Assembly: GCA_016710935.1 (NCBI GenBank)
Contig: JADJTY010000012.1
Coordinates: forward strand, 310,001 to 374,000
Length of the DNA: 64,000 nt
Direction of reading: 5' to 3'
Source: Chitinophagaceae bacterium
GTDB lineage: Bacteria > Bacteroidota > Bacteroidia > Chitinophagales > Chitinophagaceae
The notes under the pieces are model-generated. The model was given only the letters and a program-made list of their open reading frames with translations, was not told the origin of the DNA and did not search any database. Within the stretch, counting starts at the first letter, position 1. The number at the start of each line of letters is the position of its first letter. The position numbers were made by a program, and so were the translations under genes. Below are positions 46,780 through 56,222 of this stretch, in pieces.

Positions 46780-48372
46780 TTACTGTCTTATAAAACGTTC
46801 TGTTTGATTTTGAATATTATTAAAGAGCTGAATGATGTACATACCTCTTGACAGGTTTGCAACCTGTACACGGTTTGTGCCTTTAAGGCCTGTTCCGGTG
46901 CTGATTGTACCACCATTCATATCGCTGATCCTGTATTGATAATTTAGATCGGCATTGATGGTTATTTCATTAGTTGCCAATGTTGATATCCTGAAAAGTT
47001 TTTGATCTGCGCCTTCTGCTTTTAATGCGATCGTGTTTGAATACACCGTTTGGTTTAAAACCGAAGTAACCTTTAAGCGGTAAAAAATGGTGTTGTTCTT
47101 AAAAGGCAGGTATGAAAATTTGGTTGAAGTTGCTGCAGCATCGGTAAGCCTGGTAAAGCTGGCGCCATCGTTGGATGTTTGTATCTCGATGGTTTGAATA
47201 GGTTCGTCTGCAATAATGTTCCAGCTAAGGTTATGTTTACCCTTATCTGTAGTACCGTTAAGGCGTACACTACGGATTGGCAGGCCGCTGAACGACCCGG
47301 TGATGGTGTAAGAACCTAAACTTCCGTAGGATCCGATATTATTATTTCCGGCGCCAAATATTCTTATATAATAAGTACCGGCATTTAAAATGGTATCTGC
47401 AGTAACACTTAATGTTGTCAATGGGTCATAAGTTCTGATAAGTGTTGCAGATGAATTGTATAATTCAAAAGCAATATCCAGGTTGGCTCCTGCAGAATTT
47501 GATGCTACACTGAATGGCAAAACTGCCAAATGAAAATTTGAATTTGAATTCAGCGTAAACTTAAATGCATCTTTGTCTGCATTGGTTGATATTACACCAT
47601 TAACATTAAAACTGTTACCCGGCATGGTGTAAGTGCTTCCATCTAGTAGTTCAGTGTAATCATCTGTTCTGTAACCAAATCCGTTTAAGGTGGTAATAAT
47701 GGTAAGATTATCCTCTACATAACCACATCCGTCGGGTGTAGGGCCATTACTCCAGTTACTGAAGTTTTTATTGATGCTCTGGCTGTTTCCCATGATGGGT
47801 GCCCATCCGGTTTCGCCTGTACCAAAACCTGTACTGTACAGCTCCATCAAATTACAGGCTGCTCCGTATTTAGACTGGTGCCCCAGGCTTACGGTATGCC
47901 CGGCTTCATGAGAAATTGCTTCTGCAATTCTTTTGGTATTTGCTGTTCCAACCCTGTCGCTGAAAACAAAGCCGGGTGTATCATCGCCCCAGGTAAATGA
48001 ACCACTGTAAGCAACACCGGTATATCCGGAAAGATACCAGCTGCTGGTAGTGGTTATAATAATACGCACACGCATATTTAATGGCTTCGACAAAAAGACA
48101 GCTGAGTCGGTAGTTATATTAATATCGAAAGGCCTGAAATCTTCTGCAACACGGTTAAAAGCTTCGGTTATCTGCACATCAGACATGCCTGAAGCTGTAC
48201 AATTAATAGGGTTGCCACTGTTCCAAACAGTGCTCTGTACATAATGCCCGTCAAAGTCCAGAAAAATAGTGGCTGTGGCCGAAGGGTAACTGTTTAATTT
48301 AGGTACACTAAAAGCGCTAAATGAAATCAGTACCAGTACTATGCATATAAGCGATGTAAACATCTTTTTCAT
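46780..48372 (-). CDS. Secreted zinc metalloprotease with type IX sorting domain
   Basis: 530 residues. Signal peptide to about residue 22. Protease domain about 30-235 with zinc motif ISHEAGHTVSLGH: HExxH plus a third His six residues on, as in metzincins, but Ser where the canonical Gly stands. A region around 245-360 resembles pre-peptidase C-terminal beta domains (ADKDAFKFTLNSNSNFHLAVL). The C-terminus (EITINADLNYQYRISDMNGG to RGMYIIQLFNN and RFIRQ) is a type IX sorting domain. Expected to be secreted by the T9SS and to cut extracellular proteins. Confidence 0.85.
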   Translation of the reverse strand: MKKMFTSLICIVLVLISFSAFSVPKLNSYPSATATIFLDFDGHYVQSTVWNSGNPINCTASGMSDVQITEAFNRVAEDFRPFDINITTDSAVFLSKPLNMRVRIIITTTSSWYLSGYTGVAYSGSFTWGDDTPGFVFSDRVGTANTKRIAEAISHEAGHTVSLGHQSKYGAACNLMELYSTGFGTGETGWAPIMGNSQSINKNFSNWSNGPTPDGCGYVEDNLTIITTLNGFGYRTDDYTELLDGSTYTMPGNSFNVNGVISTNADKDAFKFTLNSNSNFHLAVLPFSVASNSAGANLDIAFELYNSSATLIRTYDPLTTLSVTADTILNAGTYYIRIFGAGNNNIGSYGSLGSYTITGSFSGLPIRSVRLNGTTDKGKHNLSWNIIADEPIQTIEIQTSNDGASFTRLTDAAATSTKFSYLPFKNNTIFYRLKVTSVLNQTVYSNTIALKAEGADQKLFRISTLATNEITINADLNYQYRISDMNGGTISTGTGLKGTNRVQVANLSRGMYIIQLFNNIQNQTERFIRQ

Positions 48373-48424
48373 TTTCAGGGGTTTTTAGGAGGATTCTTGG
48401 ATATATGTGTTAAGGTCTTTTGTG

Positions 48425-48877
48425 TTATAGTTTGCAATCCTGTATTACACGGTCAGTTTCTACTTTTTTCAGTTGATAAGTACCGGATGCATTTTTCTTA
48501 AGTTCAAAGCCATCAAAATAATTTTTATTGATGATACGGCCCACATAAGAAGTGGTTCCATCGGCATTTGAAATTTTTGAAACATTGAAAATTGTATTGG
48601 AATAATCGGGCGATACAATTACCACAGACTGCAGGTTCGAATACCTGGCCAGGTTACTTTTTACACTTCCTGTAAAAATAAAATTGTTAGAAAAAGTAAG
48701 GCTGATATCTTGTCCCGGTACTGCCGTAAATGCTTTTGATAGTTCATCTTCGCTGCAATTAATTATTTCAGGAAAATTGCTGAATTGCTTTGGCTTTAGT
48801 TCATTGGTCTGGCAAAATCCCGTTGTAACTAAAAATGACAACAGTATGGACAATGCATAGGAAGCATGGCGTTTCAT
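48425..48877 (-). CDS. Hypothetical exported protein next to the metalloprotease
   Basis: 150 residues from MKRHASYAL; signal peptide ending TGFCQ. The mature part is unrecognised (FTAVPGQDISLTFSNNFIFTGSVKS; a beta-rich pattern). It shares with the metalloprotease gene a 13-base leader motif at the same distance from the ATG, and they lie 52 bases apart in one direction, so joint control is likely. It could be an inhibitor or accessory factor of the protease; there is no direct evidence. Confidence 0.72.
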   Translation of the reverse strand: MKRHASYALSILLSFLVTTGFCQTNELKPKQFSNFPEIINCSEDELSKAFTAVPGQDISLTFSNNFIFTGSVKSNLARYSNLQSVVIVSPDYSNTIFNVSKISNADGTTSYVGRIINKNYFDGFELKKNASGTYQLKKVETDRVIQDCKL

Positions 48878-49033
48878 AGGATTTATTGTTTTCTGATTCT
48901 TGGATATTAGTTCTCCCAATGAAAACGCAAACCTTAACACTTTATTATCTATCAGTAAAAATAATTTACCGGCTCAGGTATAAAATAGTAAAACTACTAC
49001 AAGACTATGCGGATTATTACGAATTGGCTGCAA

Positions 49034-49399
49034 TCAATACTGGCCTGTACTTAGCAATACCAACGTGCAGGCTTCAAGCGCTTTGATGTTATTTTTAACT
49101 GCAAGTCCGGCCAGTTCATCGTTCTCTGTACCGGGGTTAAAAATTATTCTTTTGGGATGAAGGGAGATGATAAAATCGTAGTATTCTTTTTGATGTGCAG
49201 GGTTTAAATAGAGGGTTATGGTATCTATTTCAGTCACCGGTATCTTTTCTGTTTCAATAACAATGCCGGCAACCATTCCCTTTTTTTTGCCAATGGCCAC
49301 AACCGGGTGCTGGTTATTCCTCAGGCGTTTTATAGCCAGGTAACTGTATCGTGCAGGATTTTCAGACGCACCCAGTACCAGTGTTTTTTTCTTTTCCAT
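49034..49399 (-). CDS. CoA-binding domain protein (CoA_binding_2)
   Basis: 121 residues, a lone Rossmann domain: TLVLGASENPARYSYLAIKRL at the N-terminus and RIIFNPGTENDELAGLAVKN near the C-terminus fit the CoA_binding_2 family. Biochemical role unknown; the family is typically cytoplasmic. One base from the end of the DCC gene, so probably co-transcribed. Confidence 0.9.
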   Translation of the reverse strand: MEKKKTLVLGASENPARYSYLAIKRLRNNQHPVVAIGKKKGMVAGIVIETEKIPVTEIDTITLYLNPAHQKEYYDFIISLHPKRIIFNPGTENDELAGLAVKNNIKALEACTLVLLSTGQY

Positions 49400-49400
49400 A

Positions 49401-49811
49401 CTAATTTAAAAATCTTGCACTTACTTCGGGTGTAGGTATCATACAGGCCTGTTGCACGCCAAACCATTTATACCGGTTTTTAGCAATCCAGTTGTAAATA
49501 CCATCCCGTATAAACTTAGGAACAATAATTAAGCCATAACATAATGGCCAAAGCCCGCCCAGGTGCCTGCACACTTTTAAACCTGCTGTAGATTGCCTGT
49601 ACGCAACGCCGTTTTCAATAAATATAAACGACTGCATATCTTCAACAGGTAAATGGTATTGCTGCAATAATTTTAGCCCGGCATCGCTTTGCATGGGCGC
49701 AAACCGGATATTGGCTTTTGCATTTCTTTTAATTGTAAAATTTACTGCACTGTTGCAGAAATTGCAAACACCGTCGAATAGTATTACAGGATGATCATTC
49801 ATACAAAACAA
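49401..49811 (-). CDS. DCC family thiol-disulfide oxidoreductase-like protein (DUF393)
   Basis: 136 residues (MFCMNDHP; Met at 49802 is an alternative). The signature ILFDGVCNFCNSAVNF holds D-G-V-C-x-x-C, the DCC motif, on a thioredoxin-like scaffold; RFAPMQSDAG and GGLWPLCYGL follow. Presumed redox role; substrate unknown. Confidence 0.92.
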   Translation of the reverse strand: MFCMNDHPVILFDGVCNFCNSAVNFTIKRNAKANIRFAPMQSDAGLKLLQQYHLPVEDMQSFIFIENGVAYRQSTAGLKVCRHLGGLWPLCYGLIIVPKFIRDGIYNWIAKNRYKWFGVQQACMIPTPEVSARFLN

Positions 49812-49843
49812 AGTTAGATTGTTTTATTTACATCATTTATTTG

Positions 49844-50281
49844 TCAGGCCAGGTATCCCCTGAGGTTAAGTACGAACATGGATATAAAGATCAGTGCAAA
49901 AGAAACAAACATGGTATTCATCAGTACTTCGCCAACCTTAAAAATCCTTTTTTGTGGTATATCATACATCGGGTAATAGGCAAACTGGGTTATCAGTTTA
50001 CCGGTCCAGTAAGCAGCAATTAAACCGGTTAATGCCACAGCCAGGCCGGTATTATTTTTTAACTCCGACGTAAAAATGATTGAAATAAGCCCGAAAGAAA
50101 AATTCAATCCCTGTATATACCTGCCGTAGGTTTTGGCAATTTCCTGGTTTAGTGGTTTTAGTTTTTTAATATCATTGTACCAGTCGAAAACCCTGTGGCG
50201 TATATATGGATAAATGAGTGCGGTAAATATCTGGCCTGCACCGCCAAGCATGATAAGCCAGTTGGGAATTTCTAATTTCAT
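49844..50281 (-). CDS. Hypothetical membrane protein
   Basis: 145 residues with about four membrane helices (about 7-25, 58-72, 78-96, 120-140). No family recognised. Conserved-looking pieces: PNWLIMLGGAGQIFTALIYPYIR and PMYDIPQKRIFKVGEVLMN. In the same direction as the next gene, 11 bases away. Confidence 0.72.
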   Translation of the reverse strand: MKLEIPNWLIMLGGAGQIFTALIYPYIRHRVFDWYNDIKKLKPLNQEIAKTYGRYIQGLNFSFGLISIIFTSELKNNTGLAVALTGLIAAYWTGKLITQFAYYPMYDIPQKRIFKVGEVLMNTMFVSFALIFISMFVLNLRGYLA

Positions 50282-50292
50282 ATGCCTGGTTT

Positions 50293-50640
50293 TTATTTTA
50301 AAAGTGCCAGGGGCCGTTGATTCATTTTTCTCACTTCCTCAAAACATAAACCGGTATAAAAAACTGCCATGAATGGTGCAATAAAAAGTAGTATCCAAAA
50401 AGAGCCTACAGGTATTGTTATTAAGGAAATTAAAGCTATCCAGTGATAAGTACGCCTGGTACCTTTCTTTTGGGTAAAGCTGTGGTAATAAACATGCACC
50501 AGCATACTGAGCACCTGCCAGCCCCCAACCACAAAATATCCGAGTAAAAATGTATAATCCCGGTTGATGATGGTTGCAATGGCGAACCCCGTTATCAAAA
50601 TGATACTTATCCAGGTATCGATCGCTTTAAACTTTTTCAT
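50293..50640 (-). CDS. Hypothetical membrane protein
   Basis: 115 residues with four membrane helices filling most of the length (ISIILITGFAIATII, LLGYFVVGGWQVLSMLVHVY, WIALISLITIPVGS, FWILLFIAPFMAVFYTG). No family recognised. Likely co-transcribed with the other small membrane protein downstream. Confidence 0.72.
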   Translation of the reverse strand: MKKFKAIDTWISIILITGFAIATIINRDYTFLLGYFVVGGWQVLSMLVHVYYHSFTQKKGTRRTYHWIALISLITIPVGSFWILLFIAPFMAVFYTGLCFEEVRKMNQRPLALLK

Positions 50641-50734
50641 GATTTTATATTTTATATTTTCAGAAATATTTGAAACATATTTTCTAAATAAAAGCCGGAA
50701 TTTTCCAGCTTGCCTTCTCTCTCTCCAAATGGAG

Positions 50735-50752
50735 TCCCGATAGCCATCGGGA
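50735..50752. terminator. Hairpin just after the GbsR-type regulator gene
   Basis: TCCCGAT (50735-50741) and ATCGGGA (50746-50752) form a 7-bp stem with loop AGCC, ten bases after the stop at 50762. It lies within a C/T-rich stretch resembling family C repeats; no T-run follows. Confidence 0.5.
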
Positions 50753-50761
50753 GGGGTGAGG

Positions 50762-51277
50762 TTATTTAAAGAACTTCAACATGCTTCCCAAAATCCAGCT
50801 CTCATCTGCTTTGATCATTACATCCAACACTTTATCGGCCTGGCCACCAAATTTGCGGATGCCTGCAACCGTATCTACAAACTGCTTTACATCTTTATCT
50901 TTTTTATCTCCTTCTATTTGCTCAAGCTGACTTAACAGTTTTAGCATAGGGTCGAGCTCCCGCTTTTTCCTTTCTTTAATAATTTGTGTGGCTACCTTCC
51001 AGATATCTTTTTCTGCGGTGAAGAATTCCTTGCGCTCGCCGGGTATCAGCACCCTATCCACCAGTCCCCAGTCAATTAAATCACGGGTGTTCATATTTAC
51101 GTTACCCCGACTGATGCTTAATTGTTCCATGATATCATCCTGTGTAATGGGATCGGGACTGATGAGCAGCAAAGCATGGATTTGCGCCATGGTGCGGTTG
51201 ATGCCCCAATGCGTACCAAAGGCGCCCCAACTGCTGATGAACTGTGCTTTTGCTTCGGTAAGTTTCATATTGATCAT
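50762..51277 (-). CDS. GbsR/MarR-type transcriptional regulator
   Basis: 171 residues (Met at 51268 is an alternative start). N-terminal winged helix-turn-helix: TMAQIHALLLISPDPITQDDIMEQLSISRGNVNMNTRDLIDWGLV, followed by IPGERKEFFTAEKDIWKV and a C-terminal helical dimer region. This is the GbsR family (MarR-like), whose members control osmolyte or membrane genes; the target here is unknown. An inverted repeat 30 bases upstream may be its own operator. Confidence 0.9.
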   Translation of the reverse strand: MINMKLTEAKAQFISSWGAFGTHWGINRTMAQIHALLLISPDPITQDDIMEQLSISRGNVNMNTRDLIDWGLVDRVLIPGERKEFFTAEKDIWKVATQIIKERKKRELDPMLKLLSQLEQIEGDKKDKDVKQFVDTVAGIRKFGGQADKVLDVMIKADESWILGSMLKFFK

Positions 51278-51306
51278 TTATACCAAATAGATAATACAGT
51301 TTTTGA

Positions 51307-51328
51307 ATTTTCAAAATTTATTGAAAAT
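51307..51328. promoter_or_regulatory. Candidate operator of the GbsR-type regulator
   Basis: ATTTTCAA (51307-51314) and TTGAAAAT (51321-51328) are perfect 8-bp arms with a 6-base spacer. It lies 30-51 bases upstream of the regulator start, in the pdhC-regulator spacer, suited to autoregulation. Confidence 0.5.
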
Positions 51329-51384
51329 ATATTTATAAACAGGCAGCCTGAAAGTGCGAAACCTGTTAAGAAATAAAATAAATA

Positions 51385-51409
51385 AGCGCCAGTTTAAAAA
51401 ACTGGCGCT
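51385..51409 (-). terminator. Terminator of pdhC
   Basis: AGCGCCAGTTT (51385-51395) and AAACTGGCGCT (51399-51409) form an 11-bp stem; on the minus strand the T-rich TTATTTATTT follows. It lies 45 bases after the pdhC stop. Confidence 0.85.
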
Positions 51410-51453
51410 CATAGAAAATAGATTTCTCCTTTGTCGAAATAACAGGAAAGAAA

Positions 51454-53112
51454 TTACAACAACATCGTAACCGGATTCTCCAGATACTTTTTAAGCGTTT
51501 GCAGGAAAGCTGCACCCACAGCACCATCTACCGTACGGTGATCGCAGCTTAAAGTAAGTTTCATAAAATTGCTTACACCAAACCCATCACCCCTTTTAAC
51601 TACGGTTTCTTTAATGCGGCCCACCGCTAAAATTGCACTGTCCGGCGGATTAATGATGGCAGTAAACTCTTCAATATCCATCATTCCCAAATTAGAAATG
51701 GTAAATGTATTGCCGCTGAATTCCTGCGGCTGTAATTTTTTATCTTTAGCCTTGCCATATAATTCTTTGGCTTCAGCAGCAATTTGTGATAAGGTTTTCT
51801 GGTCGGCAAAGCGTATCACGGGCACGATCAAACCATCGGGCGTTGCTACTGCACTGCCAATATGTATATGATGGTTCAGACGTATAAATTCCGTCATCCA
51901 GCTGCTGTTTACATTTGGATGCTGGCGCAGCGATAAAGCCACTGCTTTTATAATAAAGTCATTAAAGGAAATTTTTACCGGGCTCAGTTCATTTAACTGG
52001 GTACGTGCCGCCATGGCATTGTCCATGTTGATCTCCATGGTTAAATAAAAATGCGGTGCCCCAAACATGCTTTCTCCCAGGCGTCTTGCAATGGTCTTGC
52101 GCATTTGGGTTAATGGAACATCGGTGTGGCCTTCCTGTTCGCCTGCAGTAAATACTGCCACAGGTGCTGCAGCTTTTGGCGCAGTAGTTTGAGCCGGAGC
52201 AGCAGTTGGCACATAGCCATCCACATCTTTTTTGGTTACTCTGCCACCATCACCACTACCGCTTACTTTGCTGATGTCGATGCCTTTATCGGCAGCCAGT
52301 TTTTTGGCAAGTGGAGAAGCTTTAACTCTGCCATTTGAAGAAGCTGTTGGTACTTCTTCAGAAGCTGTTGCATTTGATGTTGATTGGCCTGCTGCTGCTT
52401 CGGCCTCAACTGCCGGCGCTGTTACAGCCGCAGTATTTGTTCCTGCTTTTTCAGCAGCTACATAAGCACTCACATCTGTTCCTGCTTTACCAACTATGGC
52501 AATGATCTCATTTATTTTTGCAGCCTTGCCCGCTTCTACACCTACATATAACAAAGTACCTTCTTCATAGCCTACTACTTCCATGGTTGCTTTATCCGTT
52601 TCCACATCTGCCAATACATCATCAGCTTTTACAAAATCACCTAATTTTTTATTCCAGCTTACAATCTTTCCTTCAGTCATGGTATCGCTCAATAGCGGCA
52701 TGCGTATTTCTTTGGCACCGGCCGGAAGAGAAACGGTTTGAGTTTTGGGTGATTCGCTTTCTGTTTTGGGTTGGGCGACTTCAGTTGCAGGTTTATCAGC
52801 TACTGCTGCTTTAGGTTCAGCTGCTGGTTTTGATGCACCATTATCTGCATCCAGTAAAGATTTATAATCCTCTCCGTCTTTCCCAACAATAGCTATGATC
52901 TGGTTAATTTTTGCAGCTTCGCCTGCAGGAACGCCAATGTATAATAAGGTACCATCCACATATCCATTCACTTCCATGGTTGCCTTATCGGTTTCCACAT
53001 CTGCAAGCACATCGTCTGCTTTTACTTTGTCCCCTACTTTTTTGTTCCAGGATATAATTTTCCCCTCGGTCATCGTATCGCTTAAAAGCGGCATGCGTAT
53101 CACTTCTGCCAT
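51454..53112 (-). CDS. pdhC: Pyruvate dehydrogenase complex E2, dihydrolipoyl acetyltransferase
   Basis: 552 residues. Two lipoyl domains (about 1-80 and 135-215), each with the modified Lys in DVETDKATMEV; Ala/Pro/Glu-rich linkers; a peripheral subunit-binding domain (KASPLAKKLAADKGIDISKVSG, about 265-300); and the catalytic domain ending in SCDHRTVDGAVGA with the active-site His and Asp. Transfers acetyl groups to CoA. E1 and E3 genes are not adjacent. The 5' leader holds a family B palindrome (53134-53154). Confidence 0.95.
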   Translation of the reverse strand: MAEVIRMPLLSDTMTEGKIISWNKKVGDKVKADDVLADVETDKATMEVNGYVDGTLLYIGVPAGEAAKINQIIAIVGKDGEDYKSLLDADNGASKPAAEPKAAVADKPATEVAQPKTESESPKTQTVSLPAGAKEIRMPLLSDTMTEGKIVSWNKKLGDFVKADDVLADVETDKATMEVVGYEEGTLLYVGVEAGKAAKINEIIAIVGKAGTDVSAYVAAEKAGTNTAAVTAPAVEAEAAAGQSTSNATASEEVPTASSNGRVKASPLAKKLAADKGIDISKVSGSGDGGRVTKKDVDGYVPTAAPAQTTAPKAAAPVAVFTAGEQEGHTDVPLTQMRKTIARRLGESMFGAPHFYLTMEINMDNAMAARTQLNELSPVKISFNDFIIKAVALSLRQHPNVNSSWMTEFIRLNHHIHIGSAVATPDGLIVPVIRFADQKTLSQIAAEAKELYGKAKDKKLQPQEFSGNTFTISNLGMMDIEEFTAIINPPDSAILAVGRIKETVVKRGDGFGVSNFMKLTLSCDHRTVDGAVGAAFLQTLKKYLENPVTMLL

Positions 53113-53133
53113 GGTATAAATCGCTTATTTTAT

Positions 53134-53154
53134 CCGCCCGGATCGTCCGGACGG
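53134..53154. repeat. Palindromic repeat (family B) in the pdhC leader
   Basis: CCGCCCGGA (53134-53142) and TCCGGACGG (53146-53154) pair with one mismatch. If the TATTTTG at 53177-53183 is the -7 box, the hairpin lies in the 5' untranslated region, about 22 bases before the ATG. Confidence 0.65.
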
Positions 53155-53205
53155 GGATTGAGGTTCGAAATTAAGGCAAAATAGGGAAAAGTACGGCTGT
53201 TTGGC

Positions 53206-54981
53206 TTAATAATCAAGTTCAAGGCGCAGCCTGTCTTTCAATTCCTTAACCAAAGGATATTCCTCAATTATCTTAAGATATTGCTCCCGGGAACTTAAAG
53301 GTTTCTCTACCATTTCCCCTGTAGCCTCTTTTTCAATGATGATTACATTGTAGGTAAGCTGCCGGTTACAAAAGAAATCCTGCAGATCATTCACCAGTTC
53401 AGCCCGTTCCTGTTCAATAAATTTTTGCTGAATATTACTTTCAGTTATTATTTCGATGGAATTATTATCTATGATCTTTAACACCGCATCTTTAAAATTG
53501 GTAACAGCGGAGTGGTTTTTTTTTGCGGTGAGTTTTTCGATAAACTTCTCCCAGCAAATTTTAAGTTCGGCTTCTGTTAAATCCTTAACCTCTTTACCGT
53601 TTTTATTTTGTGCCGACACTTTTTTGCGGATGGCATCCAGCGAGCCAAGCGGCCTTTTTGTTTCGGCAGGCACAGCTTGTTCTGTTTGCCGGATTATTTT
53701 CTCTGCAGCTTTGGGCTCTTCAATAATCAATTTAGCCTCAGCAGTTTTTTTGATAACTGCATCAGCTATAACCTGCGGTTCAATTTCTTTAACCCTTATT
53801 GGCTGGATTGATTTAAATGCAACAGGCCTTGCTGTTTCAACTATTTTTTTTTTAGATACAATGCCTTCGTTGTTCACCATTTCAACTGCCTGTAACAGGT
53901 AACAGAGTTTAATAATGGTGAGTTCAACATGCAGGCGCTTGTTGCGTGCCTGTTTATAATTTATTTCGGCTTCGTTCAGTAAATTCAAAGCAGCAATGAG
54001 CCAGCCGGTTGCAATTTCCTGTGCAGCCTGTAAATATTTTTGTTTAAAGTCATCGGCCACTTCCAGCAGAACGGCAGCCTTCGCATCTTTACTTACCAGC
54101 AGATTCCTTATAAATTCACTATAGCCTTCCAGTAAAGTGTCGCCTTCAAATCCTTTGCGGTTAATTTCATCGTACAGCAGCATGGCTTCACTTAACAGTT
54201 GCTGCTGCATGTAATTCAACATCTTAAAATAATAATCCTCATCTAAAATATTCAGATGCTCTAACGTATTGCTGTAGTTTAGTTCACCATTGCTGAAACT
54301 TACAATCTTATCCAGTATGCTCAATGCATCACGCATGCAACCCTCGCTTTTTTGCGCAATAACATGCAGGGCAGCTTTCTCGGCCTGTATCTTTTCTTTA
54401 TCGCAGATCTCCTGCAGGTGTTCAATGGTATCGTTATTGGTAATTCTTTTAAAGTCGAATATCTGGCAACGGCTTAGGATGGTTGGCAGTATCTTATGCT
54501 TTTCTGTAGTGGCTAAAATAAAAATGGCATAAGGTGGCGGTTCTTCCAACGTTTTTAAAAAGGCATTAAAGGCCGATGAACTGAGCATGTGTACCTCATC
54601 CACGATATACACTTTGTATTTGCCGGCCTGTGGTGCAAAACGCACCTGTTCTACCAGGCTTCGGATATCATCTACAGAATTGTTGCTGGCAGCATCCAGT
54701 TCATGAATATTCATGGAAGTGCCGGCATCAAAAGATACACAACTGTTGCAGGTATTGCAGGCTTCCCCATCAGGTGTTTGGTTTTCGCAGTTGATGGTTT
54801 TGGCAAGTATACGGGCACAGGTTGTTTTGCCCACACCCCTGGGACCGCAAAATAAAAATGCATGCGCCAGCTGGTTATTTCTTATGGCATTTTTTAACGT
54901 AGTGGTAATATGTGCCTGCCCAACCACGGTTGAAAAATTCTGTGGCCTGTATTTTCTTGCCGAAACAATAAACTTATCCAT
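53206..54981 (-). CDS. dnaX: DNA polymerase III subunit gamma/tau
   Basis: 591 residues. AAA+ clamp-loader core at 1-230: RPQNFSTVVGQ, Walker A GPRGVGKTTCARI, four-Cys zinc module (CENQTPDGEACNTCNSC), Walker B VYIVDEVHML, sensor ATTEKHKI. Then the collar domain and a Lys/Glu/Ala-rich linker (about 370-450) and a tau-like C-terminal part. Loads the sliding clamp in replication. Confidence 0.95.
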   Translation of the reverse strand: MDKFIVSARKYRPQNFSTVVGQAHITTTLKNAIRNNQLAHAFLFCGPRGVGKTTCARILAKTINCENQTPDGEACNTCNSCVSFDAGTSMNIHELDAASNNSVDDIRSLVEQVRFAPQAGKYKVYIVDEVHMLSSSAFNAFLKTLEEPPPYAIFILATTEKHKILPTILSRCQIFDFKRITNNDTIEHLQEICDKEKIQAEKAALHVIAQKSEGCMRDALSILDKIVSFSNGELNYSNTLEHLNILDEDYYFKMLNYMQQQLLSEAMLLYDEINRKGFEGDTLLEGYSEFIRNLLVSKDAKAAVLLEVADDFKQKYLQAAQEIATGWLIAALNLLNEAEINYKQARNKRLHVELTIIKLCYLLQAVEMVNNEGIVSKKKIVETARPVAFKSIQPIRVKEIEPQVIADAVIKKTAEAKLIIEEPKAAEKIIRQTEQAVPAETKRPLGSLDAIRKKVSAQNKNGKEVKDLTEAELKICWEKFIEKLTAKKNHSAVTNFKDAVLKIIDNNSIEIITESNIQQKFIEQERAELVNDLQDFFCNRQLTYNVIIIEKEATGEMVEKPLSSREQYLKIIEEYPLVKELKDRLRLELDY

Positions 54982-55035
54982 ACGCTGCTAAATTCGGAAA
55001 TCTAAATTGTAAAAAAGAATTTGTTTTACGTCATC

Positions 55036-56205
55036 TTATTCTAAAAAAGGATGCCGTTTGAATTCCTTTGTCCGGTCGAACAAATACCTGTAGGTGGTAA
55101 GATTCCGGGAGCGAAAAGTGTCTCCCAGGCTTTCGGCCACATTGATCATTTTAATATTAAAATCGCCTATCCATTGCATTTCATACTCCGTGTATAGTAA
55201 TGGATCGGTCTGCACTATTTTTGAACATTCACCGATAATATAGGCGTCAATGCCTTTGCCCTGCCATTCGGGCACAACCCCAAATACCACACCCACAAAT
55301 TTTTTCGACGGCCTGAAATGCTGCCGCCACACAAATTCCAGTTTTTGCAATAATCCGAATTTACCATTCAGGTGTTTAAAGTACTGGTTAATATCGGGCA
55401 AATTTATGAACATGGAAATGGCAACACCTTTGTAATAGGCAAAATAAACAACTTTTTCATCCATCACCGGTTTCATTTTTTTAAACATCAGCAACACCTG
55501 TTCCTTACTCATTTCCTTTAAACCCCCATGCCCTGCCCAGGCTTTATTATATACTTCCACAAAATCAACGGCATATTTTTCAAGGTTATTTTTTTTAATG
55601 ATGCTGAAACTGATATCGGGATTGTCATCATGCACCTTATGCCGGTCAAGGACTTTTTGAGCCAGTTTTTTTCCGGCATCCAAACCAAAACATACCTGGT
55701 TATAAAATGGCTTAAACCCGTAATTTTCAAAAAGTGTAATATAATAAGGCGGATTATAGTTCATACAATAAAGCGGCGGTGTAAATCCTGCTGTTATCAA
55801 TCCCCACCAGCGGTCGCGTTCCCCAAAATTAATGGGCCCGTCCATGGCCTGCATGCCATGTTGTATCAGCCAATCTTTGCCATTATCCAGCAAAAGATCT
55901 GCTGCAGCCTGGTCATTGATACATTCAAAAAAACCAATGCCCCCCACAGGAATATCATCTCCCTTATTCTTATATTTTTTATTGGTAAAAGCAGCAATAC
56001 GGCCAATCAGTTTGCCTGCATCATCTTTTAATATCCAGCGTATAATTTCTCCAAAACGAAAAGCTTTATTTTTTTCTTTATCAAATACTTCGTTAATATC
56101 CTTGTCCAGCGGGCGAATCCAGTTGGGGTCCTTTTTATGAAGCACAACAGGCACTTGCAGAAACTGCTGTGCGGTTGTTTTATCTGTTACGGGTATAAGT
56201 TCCAT
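55036..56205 (-). CDS. GNAT-fold N-acyltransferase-like protein
   Basis: 389 residues. The C-terminal half has a GNAT acetyl-CoA motif, GVVPEWQGKGIDAYIIGE (Q-x-x-G-x-G/D type), with KFVGVVFG as the preceding strand. The N-terminal half contains GPINFGERDRWWGLI and FFECINDQAAADLLLD, seen in a Bacteroidota family of unassigned acyltransferases. Substrate unknown. Confidence 0.8.
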   Translation of the reverse strand: MELIPVTDKTTAQQFLQVPVVLHKKDPNWIRPLDKDINEVFDKEKNKAFRFGEIIRWILKDDAGKLIGRIAAFTNKKYKNKGDDIPVGGIGFFECINDQAAADLLLDNGKDWLIQHGMQAMDGPINFGERDRWWGLITAGFTPPLYCMNYNPPYYITLFENYGFKPFYNQVCFGLDAGKKLAQKVLDRHKVHDDNPDISFSIIKKNNLEKYAVDFVEVYNKAWAGHGGLKEMSKEQVLLMFKKMKPVMDEKVVYFAYYKGVAISMFINLPDINQYFKHLNGKFGLLQKLEFVWRQHFRPSKKFVGVVFGVVPEWQGKGIDAYIIGECSKIVQTDPLLYTEYEMQWIGDFNIKMINVAESLGDTFRSRNLTTYRYLFDRTKEFKRHPFLE

Positions 56206-56222
56206 GTTGTAAAATGAATCTG

